Source: a virus. Taken from it: 26,611 nt of DNA. Positions 7,008 to 14,412 of this stretch are shown here, piece by piece; positions within the stretch are counted from its first letter, which is position 1; every line of letters begins with the position of its first letter. The position numbers and the translations under genes were made by a program. The DNA lies in the IMG/VR virus record IMGVR_UViG_3300017917_001994, positions 1 to 26,611 of that record; one strand, written 5' to 3'. The notes under the pieces were generated by a model. It searched no databases. It saw only the letters and a list, made by a program, of their open reading frames with translations, and was not told where the DNA came from.

Positions 7008-7766
7008 ATGAAATTCCTAATACTTTTATTTTTTCTTTTACCGATCCAAGCTACTGCAAGAAGTGCTGCGTTATATAACTTTACCGATTCGGTAATGGAA
7101 GTGTCGCAAAATGACACAAGCACAGTACCGATTGCCAGTATTACTAAATTATTCACTGCAATGGCAGTAATAGATAGCGGTGAAAATCTATTTGAACAAG
7201 TTAAAGTTCAGGGGAGTGCGACTGGAAGACTGCCAAAAGGTTCGATGGTTACTAGAATAGAGTTACTAAAAGCAATGCTGATCGCTAGTGATAACAGAGC
7301 ATCGGACAGTTTAGCACATGCCCATCCAGGCGGATATGAAGAGTTTATCAAATATGTCAATGATCGCATAAGTGATATCGGTTTGCGAAGTACTACAATA
7401 TCAGATGCAAGTGGGTTAAGTGCAAATAATATTAGTACTGCGGAGGATTTAGTAAACTTTGTTTGGTGGCTAAGAAAGTACCCGCTAATTGTTCAAATTA
7501 GTTCAATGTCAAATGACCATATAGAATTTGACAATCATAGGAATAAGCCTGTAAAATTACAAGTAAGAAATACCAATCCAGATATTTCAAAATATAATGT
7601 ATTAATTAGTAAAACTGGTTTTACTAGCAGAGCAGGTAGATGTTTATTAATGCTAGTCAACCATAATGATACTATATTCGGTGTAGTAGTTCTAGGAGAA
7701 AAGAATACTATTAGTCGTTCAAAAGTAATAAGGCATTTAATTTATAAAAAGGAATATAATAAATGA
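7008..7766 (+). CDS. Periplasmic D,D-carboxypeptidase/endopeptidase, peptidase S11 (PBP7-like), 252 aa
   Basis: Serine D,D-peptidase family that cleaves after D-Ala in peptidoglycan peptides or cross-links. All three penicillin-binding motifs are visible: S44-I-T-K47 (SxxK with the catalytic serine), S94-D-N96 (SxN) and K202-T-G204 (KTG). The first 18 residues form a signal peptide (hydrophobic core LILLFFLLP, then ATARSA), so it would act in the periplasm of a Gram-negative host. It resembles the short PBP7/PbpG type without a C-terminal anchor. It could aid lysis or entry, alter superinfection, or free D-Ala. It overlaps the MazG-like gene by 4 bases. A PBP-type enzyme is unusual in a phage. 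Confidence 0.85.
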   Translation: MKFLILLFFLLPIQATARSAALYNFTDSVMEVSQNDTSTVPIASITKLFTAMAVIDSGENLFEQVKVQGSATGRLPKGSMVTRIELLKAMLIASDNRASDSLAHAHPGGYEEFIKYVNDRISDIGLRSTTISDASGLSANNISTAEDLVNFVWWLRKYPLIVQISSMSNDHIEFDNHRNKPVKLQVRNTNPDISKYNVLISKTGFTSRAGRCLLMLVNHNDTIFGVVVLGEKNTISRSKVIRHLIYKKEYNK

Positions 7767-8134
7767 ACGTGTTTCGAGATCAAGAAAAATTTATGAGGGC
7801 TTGCGACCAAACGGTCGATGTGTTTAACGAAGATCAATTCAAACTATATGTTAAGCTAATTGAAGAAGAGTTCAAAGAACTTCAAGAAGCTATTGCTAGT
7901 GGTGATCGAGTTGAACAGCTAGATGCATTAGAAGATATTCTAGTAGTCACTGTTGGTGCAATCCATAGCATGGGTGCAGACGGTGAAGGTGGTTGGAAAG
8001 AAGTTATGGGAACTAATTTCGCCAAAATTGATAAAGAAACTGGTAAAGTTCGCAAACGTGAAGATGGTAAGGTACTCAAACCCTTAGGTTGGGAACCTCC
8101 AAATCTAAAACCGTTCGTTACCAAATCCAATTGA
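7763..8134 (+). CDS. MazG/PRA-PH-like nucleotide pyrophosphohydrolase, 123 aa
   Basis: All-alpha NTP pyrophosphohydrolase superfamily. The metal-binding pattern is E34-E35-E36-x-x-E39 (in KLIEEEFKELQEA) followed by D54-x-x-E57-D58 (in DALEDILVV). A conserved-looking basic C-terminal stretch (KREDGKVLKP) follows. Relatives hydrolyse NTPs, dNTPs or phosphoribosyl-ATP to the monophosphate. In phages, MazG-like enzymes have been proposed to adjust nucleotide or ppGpp levels. It is coupled to the S11 peptidase gene (ATGA) and ends just before a strong promoter. Substrate unknown; it is distinct from the second MazG-like gene at 18579. Confidence 0.7.
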   Translation: MNVFRDQEKFMRACDQTVDVFNEDQFKLYVKLIEEEFKELQEAIASGDRVEQLDALEDILVVTVGAIHSMGADGEGGWKEVMGTNFAKIDKETGKVRKREDGKVLKPLGWEPPNLKPFVTKSN

Positions 8135-8159
8135 CATTTTCTTTGAGTTGTAGTATAAT
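8131..8159 (+). promoter_or_regulatory. Consensus sigma70 promoter TTGACA-17-TATAAT
   Basis: A perfect -35 (8131-8136), an exact 17-base spacer and a perfect -10 (8154-8159). The -35 overlaps the stop of the MazG-like gene. The expected start (about 8166) coincides with the ATG at 8166, so the transcript would be leaderless. It probably drives strong early expression of the 79-residue protein and the YccA-like gene. Confidence 0.85.
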
Positions 8160-8165
8160 AGTCAC

Positions 8166-8405
8166 ATGACAGCAGTAATTAGACACGGCGACACTTGCAA
8201 AGTGAGACAAGCCAATACCACACGGTTGGTTGACGCAACGGTTCTTGATTTTAAGGACAAAACACATATGACAGTGGTGTTCAATAAATCAGTTAAGTTG
8301 TCCATGACATGGAATGGTAAAGTTTATGAGGGTCGAATGGCTGGAATGGACTTTGTTAGCGATGGACCAAGTGTAAATAAATCATTAACTTCTATTAGAG
8401 GGTAA
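8166..8405 (+). CDS. Unknown small early protein, SH3-like, 79 aa
   Basis: No family recognised. The sequence alternates short strands (DTCKVRQANTTRLVDATVLDF ends near residue 29, then TVVFNKSVKLSMTWNGKVYEG), as in small SH3-like barrels. There is no ribosome site upstream, because the consensus -10 ends only six bases before the ATG; the start therefore appears leaderless. The next in-frame ATG would drop about a third of the protein. It is followed two bases later by the YccA-like gene. Confidence 0.65.
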   Translation: MTAVIRHGDTCKVRQANTTRLVDATVLDFKDKTHMTVVFNKSVKLSMTWNGKVYEGRMAGMDFVSDGPSVNKSLTSIRG

Positions 8406-8407
8406 AC

Positions 8408-9079
8408 ATGTACGCAACGACATATAGATCAGCAGAAGCAGTTAACACCGCTATGGCAGGTGTTTATAAAAACATGGGACTGGCAGTGCTAGTATCCATG
8501 ATTGTCAGTTACCTTGTAGGAACTAATGCTACACTAATGGCATTTTTCTTTACCGGTATTATGAAATGGATTGTTATCTTTGCTCCGCTTGTAGCAATGT
8601 TTGGAATTATGTTTTCATTGGAAAAGGTAAGTAGACCAGCGGCACACTTGATGCTACATGGGTTTGCCTCACTAATGGGGCTGAGTTTTGCTACAATTTT
8701 TGTAGTATACAATATGGGCAGTATTGTTACAGCCTTTATGGGTGCTGCTGTTCTGTTTGGAGTTATGAGTTTCTATGGTTACTTTACTAAAAAGGATCTT
8801 AGTGGCTTAGGTAGTTTGTTGCTGGTAGGTTTGATTGCTATCATTATTGCTAGCGTTATCAATATCTTCATCGGTAGTACAGTATTCCAAATGGTAATTT
8901 CAGCTATTGCTATTATTGTGTTCCTTGGGTTGACTGCCTACGACACTCAACAAATTCGAGAAATGGTCAGCTATGATCGTAACGGAAATGCTGAAGTGGC
9001 TGGTGCACTTACCTTATATCTGGACTTTATTAACTTGTTCTTGAGTCTACTACAACTATTTGGCGAAAAGAAAGATTGA
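8408..9079 (+). CDS. Bax inhibitor-1 / YccA family integral membrane protein, 223 aa
   Basis: Multi-pass membrane protein with about seven hydrophobic helices (for example LAVLVSMIVSYLVG, WIVIFAPLVAMFGIMF, LLLVGLIAIIIASVINIFI). The family signature is at the C-terminus: GLTAYDTQQIREM followed by GALTLYLDFINLFLSLLQLFG, where the aspartates belong to the proton/calcium-sensing pair of BI-1 proteins. The length matches bacterial YccA/YbhL. E. coli YccA is a substrate and inhibitor of the FtsH protease, so a phage copy could modulate FtsH or membrane ion leak. It lies behind a consensus promoter, indicating early expression. Family call strong; role inferred. Confidence 0.85.
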   Translation: MYATTYRSAEAVNTAMAGVYKNMGLAVLVSMIVSYLVGTNATLMAFFFTGIMKWIVIFAPLVAMFGIMFSLEKVSRPAAHLMLHGFASLMGLSFATIFVVYNMGSIVTAFMGAAVLFGVMSFYGYFTKKDLSGLGSLLLVGLIAIIIASVINIFIGSTVFQMVISAIAIIVFLGLTAYDTQQIREMVSYDRNGNAEVAGALTLYLDFINLFLSLLQLFGEKKD

Positions 9080-9080
9080 A

Positions 9081-9908
9081 ATGCGTAACCACTATTGGAC
9101 TTGCTCCAAGTTTGCCGACTGGATTCGTGGCACCACTAAGGGCGGAGCCAAGACCGCAGAAGGATGGGACGAATGGGAAGCTCGTGCAAAATCTGCGCAT
9201 CCTATTCGTTGGTGGCTAGCCGAAGAAGGCCTCGACTATCTTCAAAAGTTTGTGTTTTATATTCCAGATAAAATTCATGCTATCAAGTATTATGTCAATA
9301 ATCGGTGGGTTACTCGTACTCATCAGCTTACTGCTCATGCTCGCGATATCAAGCCTGGTGATTGGTGTGACGTGGGTAATAGGTTTCTTCCATGCTTGTT
9401 TAATGAGCTTGTGGACTTTGTTGAAGTCGAACTAGCTTGGTGGCACATCGCTTGGGACGACGAGGCTAAAAAGAAGTACCAAGCACCGTTTTGGTCGAGA
9501 GGCTGGTTCCGTTGGAGGACCTGGCGTTGCCCGCAGGCTGGTTTGGACAACCTTGACTGGCAAAGCAAACTCGTTTGGAGAGAAGAAGAATGTGAACCAG
9601 GTAGCCCAAATGTCGGCAAGCCTACTTACCAAGCAGAAAAGGCTCTAGAAATTCTGGCGCTATACAAGTGGTGGACTGAAGTTTACCCTAACCGTCCAGA
9701 TCCTCACGATGCTGGTGGCTGGACAGAATACTGTGACCGCAAGCGTGAAGAAGGTGGAAGTTTTATGGCTGAACCAAAAGATCCAGAACTTCGTGCTTTT
9801 GGCGACACTGCTCTTAAAAAGACCCACGAGATCGAACAAGCATACGAAAAAGAAGATGAGGAAATGCTCATCAGACTGATCAAAATTAGAAACTCACTTT
9901 GGACTTAA
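9081..9908 (+). CDS. Conserved phage protein of unknown function, tryptophan-rich, 275 aa
   Basis: The ATG at 9081 is preferred over an in-frame TTG at 9060, because 9060 lies inside the preceding gene and the ATG follows a GAAAAGAAAG purine run. The product starts MRNHYWTCSKFADWIRG, a start I associate with a conserved family in large myophages. It is rich in Trp, Asp and Glu, has no signal peptide, and contains WWLAEEGLDYL and FNELVDFVEVELAWWH segments in its middle. It may be structural or regulatory; nothing identifies a catalytic site. It is followed one base later by an acidic protein. Confidence 0.75.
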   Translation: MRNHYWTCSKFADWIRGTTKGGAKTAEGWDEWEARAKSAHPIRWWLAEEGLDYLQKFVFYIPDKIHAIKYYVNNRWVTRTHQLTAHARDIKPGDWCDVGNRFLPCLFNELVDFVEVELAWWHIAWDDEAKKKYQAPFWSRGWFRWRTWRCPQAGLDNLDWQSKLVWREEECEPGSPNVGKPTYQAEKALEILALYKWWTEVYPNRPDPHDAGGWTEYCDRKREEGGSFMAEPKDPELRAFGDTALKKTHEIEQAYEKEDEEMLIRLIKIRNSLWT

Positions 9909-9909
9909 T

Positions 9910-10149
9910 ATGAACGAAAATGAAAAACCTGAAAATCCGGAAGACCTGAAAGTGGTATTTGCACCCGGTTGTTTCGATAACTTTGAAGGTACTCAAGAAG
10001 AACTTGACGAGTTGATTGCAGAAATTAACAGACTAGTATCCTCTGGAGAACTTTTTGAAAAGGCAGTTCCTATTGATGAGCTGTCTGACGAGGAGCTTCG
10101 AGAAATTGCAGAGGATATTGGTCAAGCTGATAAACGAAATCTGCAATGA
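9910..10149 (+). CDS. Unknown acidic protein, 79 aa
   Basis: Very acidic small protein (EELDELIAEINRLVSSGELF, then DELSDEELREIAEDIG), predicted to be largely helical after an N-terminal KVVFAPGCFDNF strand-turn. No family function is known to me. It starts one base after the preceding stop and overlaps the next gene by 4 bases (ATGA), so all three are coupled. Confidence 0.7.
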   Translation: MNENEKPENPEDLKVVFAPGCFDNFEGTQEELDELIAEINRLVSSGELFEKAVPIDELSDEELREIAEDIGQADKRNLQ

Positions 10150-10691
10150 CAGCTTCTAAGAGTCCCCAACGACATAGCTTCCAAAAAGAAGGATATGTCA
10201 GGCGCTGCCAGGAAAAAGGTGAAGAGCCTAATCAAGACTATTTGAACATGTTTCAAAAAGTTCTAGAAGAACACAATCATAAGTTCGATAATCCTGAAAG
10301 CAGAAAAGACAATCTTGAATGGGACCTACTAACTACAGATTGGATCCTTGAAAAGGCAAGATCTAATACTGCATATGCTCAAAATATCTATGCTGCTCTG
10401 TGCAACAACGACTTTCAAAAATTAGATGTTATTCCGATCCTAACTGAAAAGACTTGGGGGTGTTCCTGGAGATACGCAGGGGGCATTGTTGCTGACATGC
10501 GCCAAGAAGGTGACTATATTGATTGGTACTGTTCTGGTATTCGTGACTCTAGTGGTGACGAGGAAATCAATAAACACTGGGACGGTCGAGGATACGTACC
10601 TGAGGGTAAGATAACCGAAGAGATACGAGCAGATTTTCAAAAGTTGGGGTGGATGCCCGCTAAAGGCGGAGATTGGGAAAAATTTGAGTAA
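10146..10691 (+). CDS. Unknown conserved phage protein, 181 aa
   Basis: No function recognised. The N-terminal half is helical and charged; the centre has a distinctive TWGCSWRYAGGIVADMR then DYIDWYCSGI segment, which looks like a conserved core and is what I would use to find relatives. The C-terminal GWMPAKGGDWEKFE is compact and aromatic. It starts in an ATGA overlap and ends 8 bases into the following gene. Confidence 0.7.
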   Translation: MTASKSPQRHSFQKEGYVRRCQEKGEEPNQDYLNMFQKVLEEHNHKFDNPESRKDNLEWDLLTTDWILEKARSNTAYAQNIYAALCNNDFQKLDVIPILTEKTWGCSWRYAGGIVADMRQEGDYIDWYCSGIRDSSGDEEINKHWDGRGYVPEGKITEEIRADFQKLGWMPAKGGDWEKFE

Positions 10692-10941
10692 ACCTATTGT
10701 CCTAAAAGAACACCAGTGGAACAAACTGCGAGAGCGCCTTAAAAAAGACTACAACCCAAGTGTAATACTAATTCGTGACAAGATGCGTAAAACATTGGGG
10801 TTCGTAGATCGTGCGCATCGCTATTATACAGAGCAGGATGGATTTACGTTCCAAATCTGTTTAGACTTTTACGACGAGCCCAAACGAACTATGTTTATAC
10901 TCAAATATAGTGAATATTTGGATAGTGCTCCTATTGACTAA
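10684..10941 (+). CDS. Unknown small protein, TTG start, 85 aa
   Basis: The frame opens at TTG 10684, eight bases inside the previous gene, and has a GGGAAAAA purine run upstream. The first in-frame ATG is about 33 codons later and would remove the basic helix WNKLRERLKKDYNPSV. The product has strand-like segments further on (FTFQICLDFY, RTMFILKYSEY). Family unknown. Its last codons overlap the -35 region of the next promoter. The TTG start is the least certain part. Confidence 0.6.
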   Translation: MSKPIVLKEHQWNKLRERLKKDYNPSVILIRDKMRKTLGFVDRAHRYYTEQDGFTFQICLDFYDEPKRTMFILKYSEYLDSAPID

Positions 10942-10962
10942 CGATCACTTCGGTTGTATAAT
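10934..10962 (+). promoter_or_regulatory. sigma70-type promoter TTGACT-17-TATAAT
   Basis: The -35 TTGACT (10934-10939) has one mismatch; the -10 TATAAT (10957-10962) is perfect, with a 17-base spacer. The expected start is about 10969, giving a 20-base leader with the ribosome site AAGGAAAAG before the ATG at 10989. Confidence 0.75.
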
Positions 10963-10988
10963 ATAAGTAATCATAGCAAGGAAAAGAC

Positions 10989-12212
10989 ATGGCCACAGTC
11001 GCAGGTGTTAAAATCAAACCGAAATCCAAGCGAGAGTCAACTCGCATTACTTCCCAAACTATTCGAGAAAATGCCAAACGAGACAGGAGTCCCAAATGGG
11101 ATGACGCCGAAACGTGGGATAGCGAAACATTTAATCGGCATTTTCGAAATGCAATGACTTTCTATCGACTTGAGAGTTCTGGCAAAGAACTTAAGAGTAA
11201 AGTTATTGACTGGATGGGTCGAAACGGCTACGATAAAGACACTATCAAAGCATTTAAGGATACTAAAGATAGCAGATGTGGGCTAACTATGGGTGCAGTT
11301 GCTGCATGTTTAATTAAAGGCATGCCGTCAGTTCATCCTGGATTCAACAATGGACGAGACACTGCTACTTGGTTAGGTGCTGAGATATCCAAGGTCATCG
11401 AGCAAGGTGCTGACGATGAAATTGATTCTGATGAACCAACTAAAGTAAACAAAACAGAAGAGTACACTCCGTCTATTCAAGATAGACTGCGTGAAGCAGC
11501 AGGTGCTATGAGTGAAGAACTCGATGCTGCAATTGACAGTTTCATTATAGACCCAGACTCTTTTAATCCTAAAGAAATTAAAGTGATCAACCTTCTTAAA
11601 GGTAAAGGTGCGAAGGCAGCGCACTCTAGGATCATTAAGAGTTATTTTCAAAGAAACTATGATCAATTGCTAGAACTTGCGAGCGGAAATGCAGACGACC
11701 AATTGAGAGAAGCGTATAGGCATTTAGCTAGAAAGAATGTCAAGAAGTTAATAGAATTCTATGAGTCTATAATGACTGCATGTGAGCAAATTGCAGCAGA
11801 ACAAAAGGTTCTGAAAAAGCCTAGAACTGCTAAAGTCAAACCTGCAGAGGATCTAGTTAAAAAGTTAAAGTTCCAGTTAAGCGACACTAAACTTGGAATT
11901 ACTAGTGCGCCACCCGCATCTATTATTGGTGCGCAAGCGGTAGTAGTATATAATACTAAAACTAGAAAAATTGGCTACTACATTGCTAAAAGCAGTGCAG
12001 GGTTAGCAGTCAAAGGTACTAGCTTGCTGGACTTTACTGATAAATCTGTTCAAAAAACTTTACGGAAACCACCAGAGCAAATTAAAGAGTTCAAAGAACA
12101 GAATACACAGAAGAGATTTGAAACTTGGTTTGCAAAAAACGTAAAGACAACAGAAACTGCCCTTAACGGAAGATTTAACGAAGAAACTATAATTTTGAAA
12201 GTGTATAAGTGA
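10989..12212 (+). CDS. Large conserved phage protein of unknown function, 407 aa
   Basis: I do not recognise a catalytic domain. Residues 1-60 are basic (KIKPKSKRESTR); residues about 150-165 are acidic; the centre is strongly helical with coiled-coil tendency (LREAAGAMSEELDAAIDSFI, then LARKNVKKLIEFYESIMTA). The C-terminal 120 residues switch to beta-like sequence (AVVVYNTKTRKIGYYIAKS). The basic and acidic patches plus a coiled coil would fit a nucleic-acid-associated or scaffold-like protein. It has its own promoter and a good ribosome site, and it overlaps the start of the small membrane protein by 4 bases. Confidence 0.75.
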   Translation: MATVAGVKIKPKSKRESTRITSQTIRENAKRDRSPKWDDAETWDSETFNRHFRNAMTFYRLESSGKELKSKVIDWMGRNGYDKDTIKAFKDTKDSRCGLTMGAVAACLIKGMPSVHPGFNNGRDTATWLGAEISKVIEQGADDEIDSDEPTKVNKTEEYTPSIQDRLREAAGAMSEELDAAIDSFIIDPDSFNPKEIKVINLLKGKGAKAAHSRIIKSYFQRNYDQLLELASGNADDQLREAYRHLARKNVKKLIEFYESIMTACEQIAAEQKVLKKPRTAKVKPAEDLVKKLKFQLSDTKLGITSAPPASIIGAQAVVVYNTKTRKIGYYIAKSSAGLAVKGTSLLDFTDKSVQKTLRKPPEQIKEFKEQNTQKRFETWFAKNVKTTETALNGRFNEETIILKVYK

Positions 12213-12412
12213 AAACTATACTATTTTGGATTGGAGCGGTGTTTGCCGTAATTGGCATGGTGACGGTTGCACTAATTATAGTTATATCAGTTCATGAATC
12301 TTCGGAAGAAATTATCTACGATTGTGAACTCATCGAGATGCTGCCGAATGTTCCAGATGATGTGAAAATAGAGTGTAAAAAATTTCGACCATCAAAGTTT
12401 ATTAGCGTTTAA
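12209..12412 (+). CDS. Small single-pass membrane protein, GTG start, 67 aa
   Basis: GTG 12209 overlaps the preceding stop (GTGA). One N-terminal membrane helix (ILFWIGAVFAVIGMVTVALI, about residues 4-23) is followed by a short acidic segment containing two cysteines (YDCELIEML and KIECKKF), probably outside the cytoplasm. The cysteine pair could form a disulfide in the periplasm. It could be a lysis accessory (spanin-like), an exclusion protein or a regulator; no lipobox is seen. Function not assigned. Confidence 0.6.
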   Translation: MKTILFWIGAVFAVIGMVTVALIIVISVHESSEEIIYDCELIEMLPNVPDDVKIECKKFRPSKFISV

Positions 12413-12422
12413 GGAAAAGTAT

Positions 12423-12737
12423 ATGGCAAACGAACGAGCAAAATACTTGAATAGTCGCCGCCGTCTAAAAGATGAAGCCGCAGTTAAGCGACAATTGAGG
12501 ATTGCCAAACAACACGGAATAGACGGTTACCAAAATAAAACCGTTAAACAGCCCCATCGTCTTCATAAGCGTAAGGCAATGGACTGCGGTAATCCGGAAT
12601 GTTTCCTATGCGGCAATCCACGTAAAACACACAAAGACAAGCTAACAGCACAAGAAAAAAGACTTTTCCAAGACCTTGACCACACTACAGACAAACACAG
12701 TAACGGATTGAACAATGACCAAGAAGATCTACTATGA
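12423..12737 (+). CDS. Conserved small protein with CxxxxCxxC knuckle, 104 aa
   Basis: Basic protein. Residues 42-68 carry a distinctive core: PHRLHKRKAMDCGNPECF then LCGNPRK, with C55, C60 and C63 as a likely metal knuckle. I recall this core in phage and bacterial conserved hypotheticals; no function is established to my knowledge. The basic N-terminus with many arginines suggests nucleic-acid contact. It has an AAGGAAAAG ribosome site, and its end overlaps the next gene by 23 bases. Confidence 0.7.
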   Translation: MANERAKYLNSRRRLKDEAAVKRQLRIAKQHGIDGYQNKTVKQPHRLHKRKAMDCGNPECFLCGNPRKTHKDKLTAQEKRLFQDLDHTTDKHSNGLNNDQEDLL

Positions 12738-13197
12738 AAAAGTTGGGCGTCGATATGTGCCCGTTTCTGAATACGACTCTCACCTAATGGATGGGTTACC
12801 AAAAGGCAATCACCTAATTAGTGTTTATCCGGGAGGACAGTCCACTCGGTACAACGTAGATCCAGCACATGCGCCTCTTCTTGCAGCAAGCAGAGTAGCA
12901 GAAGATGCGCTGGCTAAGGCACTTGTCAGGGCAGGTGAATTGCGACTACAGCGGCAGGATCGAGAACGAAAACTTACGCCAGAAGAAAAAGCTGCGTGGG
13001 ACAATTTGGTAAGCGTATTTGGCGATAGTGCCCGTCAACTCGAATGGCCTAGCGCAAGGGAAGTTGCCGAAGCGGGTGTAAAGGCTTTACAAGACGAAGC
13101 AAATATGCTATTATCTAACGAAGCAGTACGCAAAGCGTACGAGCATCTCGTCTTAGTTTGTAAACTTACCCAAGAGGCAAAACATGATCACGCTTAA
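12715..13197 (+). CDS. Unknown conserved protein, 160 aa
   Basis: No function recognised. The N-terminus looks beta-rich (KKIYYEKVGRRYVPVSEYD, LISVYPGGQSTRYNVD); the rest is a long helical region rich in Ala, Glu and Arg (ASRVAEDALAKALVRAGEL and REVAEAGVKALQDEA). It may be a small DNA- or virion-associated protein. It overlaps the upstream gene by 23 bases and the downstream gene by 14. Confidence 0.7.
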   Translation: MTKKIYYEKVGRRYVPVSEYDSHLMDGLPKGNHLISVYPGGQSTRYNVDPAHAPLLAASRVAEDALAKALVRAGELRLQRQDRERKLTPEEKAAWDNLVSVFGDSARQLEWPSAREVAEAGVKALQDEANMLLSNEAVRKAYEHLVLVCKLTQEAKHDHA

Positions 13198-13750
13198 AGA
13201 ATGGATGGAACTAGTCAACTACCGTATTACGGAGGGCAGCCCATACGGTTGGGACTGCTATGGCCCCAATACGCACATGCTTGACAGTTGGAACGGTGAT
13301 CAAGATGGCTACAGCTTTACGATCGTTTTTGATACTAAGACGCAGGTTGTATATGAAGTGCAGGCACACGACTACGTCAACAATCGTGCCTACCGTGTAA
13401 TCAATCCCGAGTACAAGGAGCAGTATGTCGCTCATGCTGCTAGCATGGGTGAACACGCTGACCAAGCATGGGACGATGTTGACTATGTGGATCTTGAGGT
13501 TGACGACGACTTTATTCAAAAAGCATTGGCTATTCGAGACGGCAAGGACTATGACACTCGTGTTAGCATCCCTGTCGACTTTACAGATGCAGAACTACTC
13601 AAGTACATGAAAATGGCTCACGAGCGTGACATGACGTTTAACGAGTTTGTTGAGGAAGCTATTCGAGCTGCTATTGACGATTTCAATCGTGATCCAGAAG
13701 GCATGAAGGCTCGTGCCAAAGCATGGAAAGACGAGCATGACGCTACCTGA
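13184..13750 (+). CDS. Unknown protein with ribbon-helix-helix-like C-terminus, 188 aa
   Basis: The N-terminal two-thirds (1-120) is beta-rich and aromatic (YGWDCYGPNTHML, YSFTIVFDTKTQVVYEVQAH), with no known family. Residues 126-165 read RVSIPVDFTDAELLKYMKMA, then HERDMTFNEFVEEAIRAAID, a strand-helix-turn-helix order that fits a ribbon-helix-helix DNA-binding segment. It could be a phage regulator. It overlaps both neighbours by 14 bases. Confidence 0.65.
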   Translation: MITLKEWMELVNYRITEGSPYGWDCYGPNTHMLDSWNGDQDGYSFTIVFDTKTQVVYEVQAHDYVNNRAYRVINPEYKEQYVAHAASMGEHADQAWDDVDYVDLEVDDDFIQKALAIRDGKDYDTRVSIPVDFTDAELLKYMKMAHERDMTFNEFVEEAIRAAIDDFNRDPEGMKARAKAWKDEHDAT

Positions 13751-13994
13751 CGAACGATATCGTGCAGTAATGTGGGCCAGCAGGTTTTTACAGGATCTAG
13801 CCCACGACCGTAATAAGTATCCCCGCATTCCAAAAGCTGTTAGGCAAGAAGCTTATAGTATTCTACGCCACTACCCTAGTGAATGGGATATGCAGAGAGC
13901 TTCTTCCGGTACTCCGGAAGTTTTTCAAGAGCGCATGGAACCACTATATCGAATGATTAAACAACACGAACAGGATAAAAACGATGTACAGTAA
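13737..13994 (+). CDS. BPSL0761-family protein, 85 aa
   Basis: The ATG at 13737 gives MTLPDERYRAVMWASRFLQDL ... YPRIPKAVRQEAYSILRHYPSEWDM, the pattern of the BPSL0761 family of small proteobacterial and phage proteins (T-x-P-D-E-R-x-x-A at the N-terminus, then R-x-P-x-x-x-R near an L-R-H-Y-P-S motif). An in-frame upstream ATG at 13713 is rejected, since the family start is at 13737. Function unknown. It overlaps both neighbours, by 14 and 11 bases. Its presence points to a proteobacterial host lineage. Confidence 0.75.
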   Translation: MTLPDERYRAVMWASRFLQDLAHDRNKYPRIPKAVRQEAYSILRHYPSEWDMQRASSGTPEVFQERMEPLYRMIKQHEQDKNDVQ

Positions 13995-14412
13995 AGAAGA
14001 ATACGAAGCGTTCGCCAAACGCATGGAGGAGAACTATCCTGAAATGTTCTCTAAGCCTTACGGTGGCTTTGCTGTAGGTCCTGGATGGTGGCCTATTATT
14101 GAAGTATTGTGTTCAAACATCCAACGTCACACTAATTTCTGGAACAAGAATCACGAAACTCGCCCGGTTGTAGAACAGGTTGTTGTGCAACAAATTAAAG
14201 AAAAGTTTGGTGGACTACGGTTTTACCACACAGGCGGTGATGATGCTATTCGCGGCATGGTTCGAATGGCCGAATCTTGGGCAGAGATAACATGCGAAGA
14301 ATGTGGCAAACCTGGCAAGAGCCGTAGGGGAGGTTGGATTCGAACACTTTGTGATGAACACGAAGCCGAACGTCAAGCCCGAATGAAAGAACGTTTTGGA
14401 GATGAAGAATGA
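13984..14412 (+). CDS. Zinc-ribbon protein of unknown function, 142 aa
   Basis: The N-terminal conserved part is PYGGFAVGPGWWPIIEVLC, followed by QIKEKFGGLRFYHTGGDD. The C-terminal part has a zinc-ribbon pattern C104-x-x-C107 ... C123-x-x-H126 around a glycine/arginine loop (GKSRRGGWIRT). I recall this arrangement as a widespread conserved hypothetical in phages and prophages. The RxGGW loop between metal ligands suggests nucleic-acid binding. It overlaps its neighbours by 11 and 4 bases. Confidence 0.75.
   Translation: MYSKEEYEAFAKRMEENYPEMFSKPYGGFAVGPGWWPIIEVLCSNIQRHTNFWNKNHETRPVVEQVVVQQIKEKFGGLRFYHTGGDDAIRGMVRMAESWAEITCEECGKPGKSRRGGWIRTLCDEHEAERQARMKERFGDEE

Noticed and set aside
10954-11157. 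A 67-codon frame in the promoter region overlapping the 407-residue gene
   Set aside because: It is out of frame with a strong, well-placed gene, would start before the predicted transcript start, and shows no family features.
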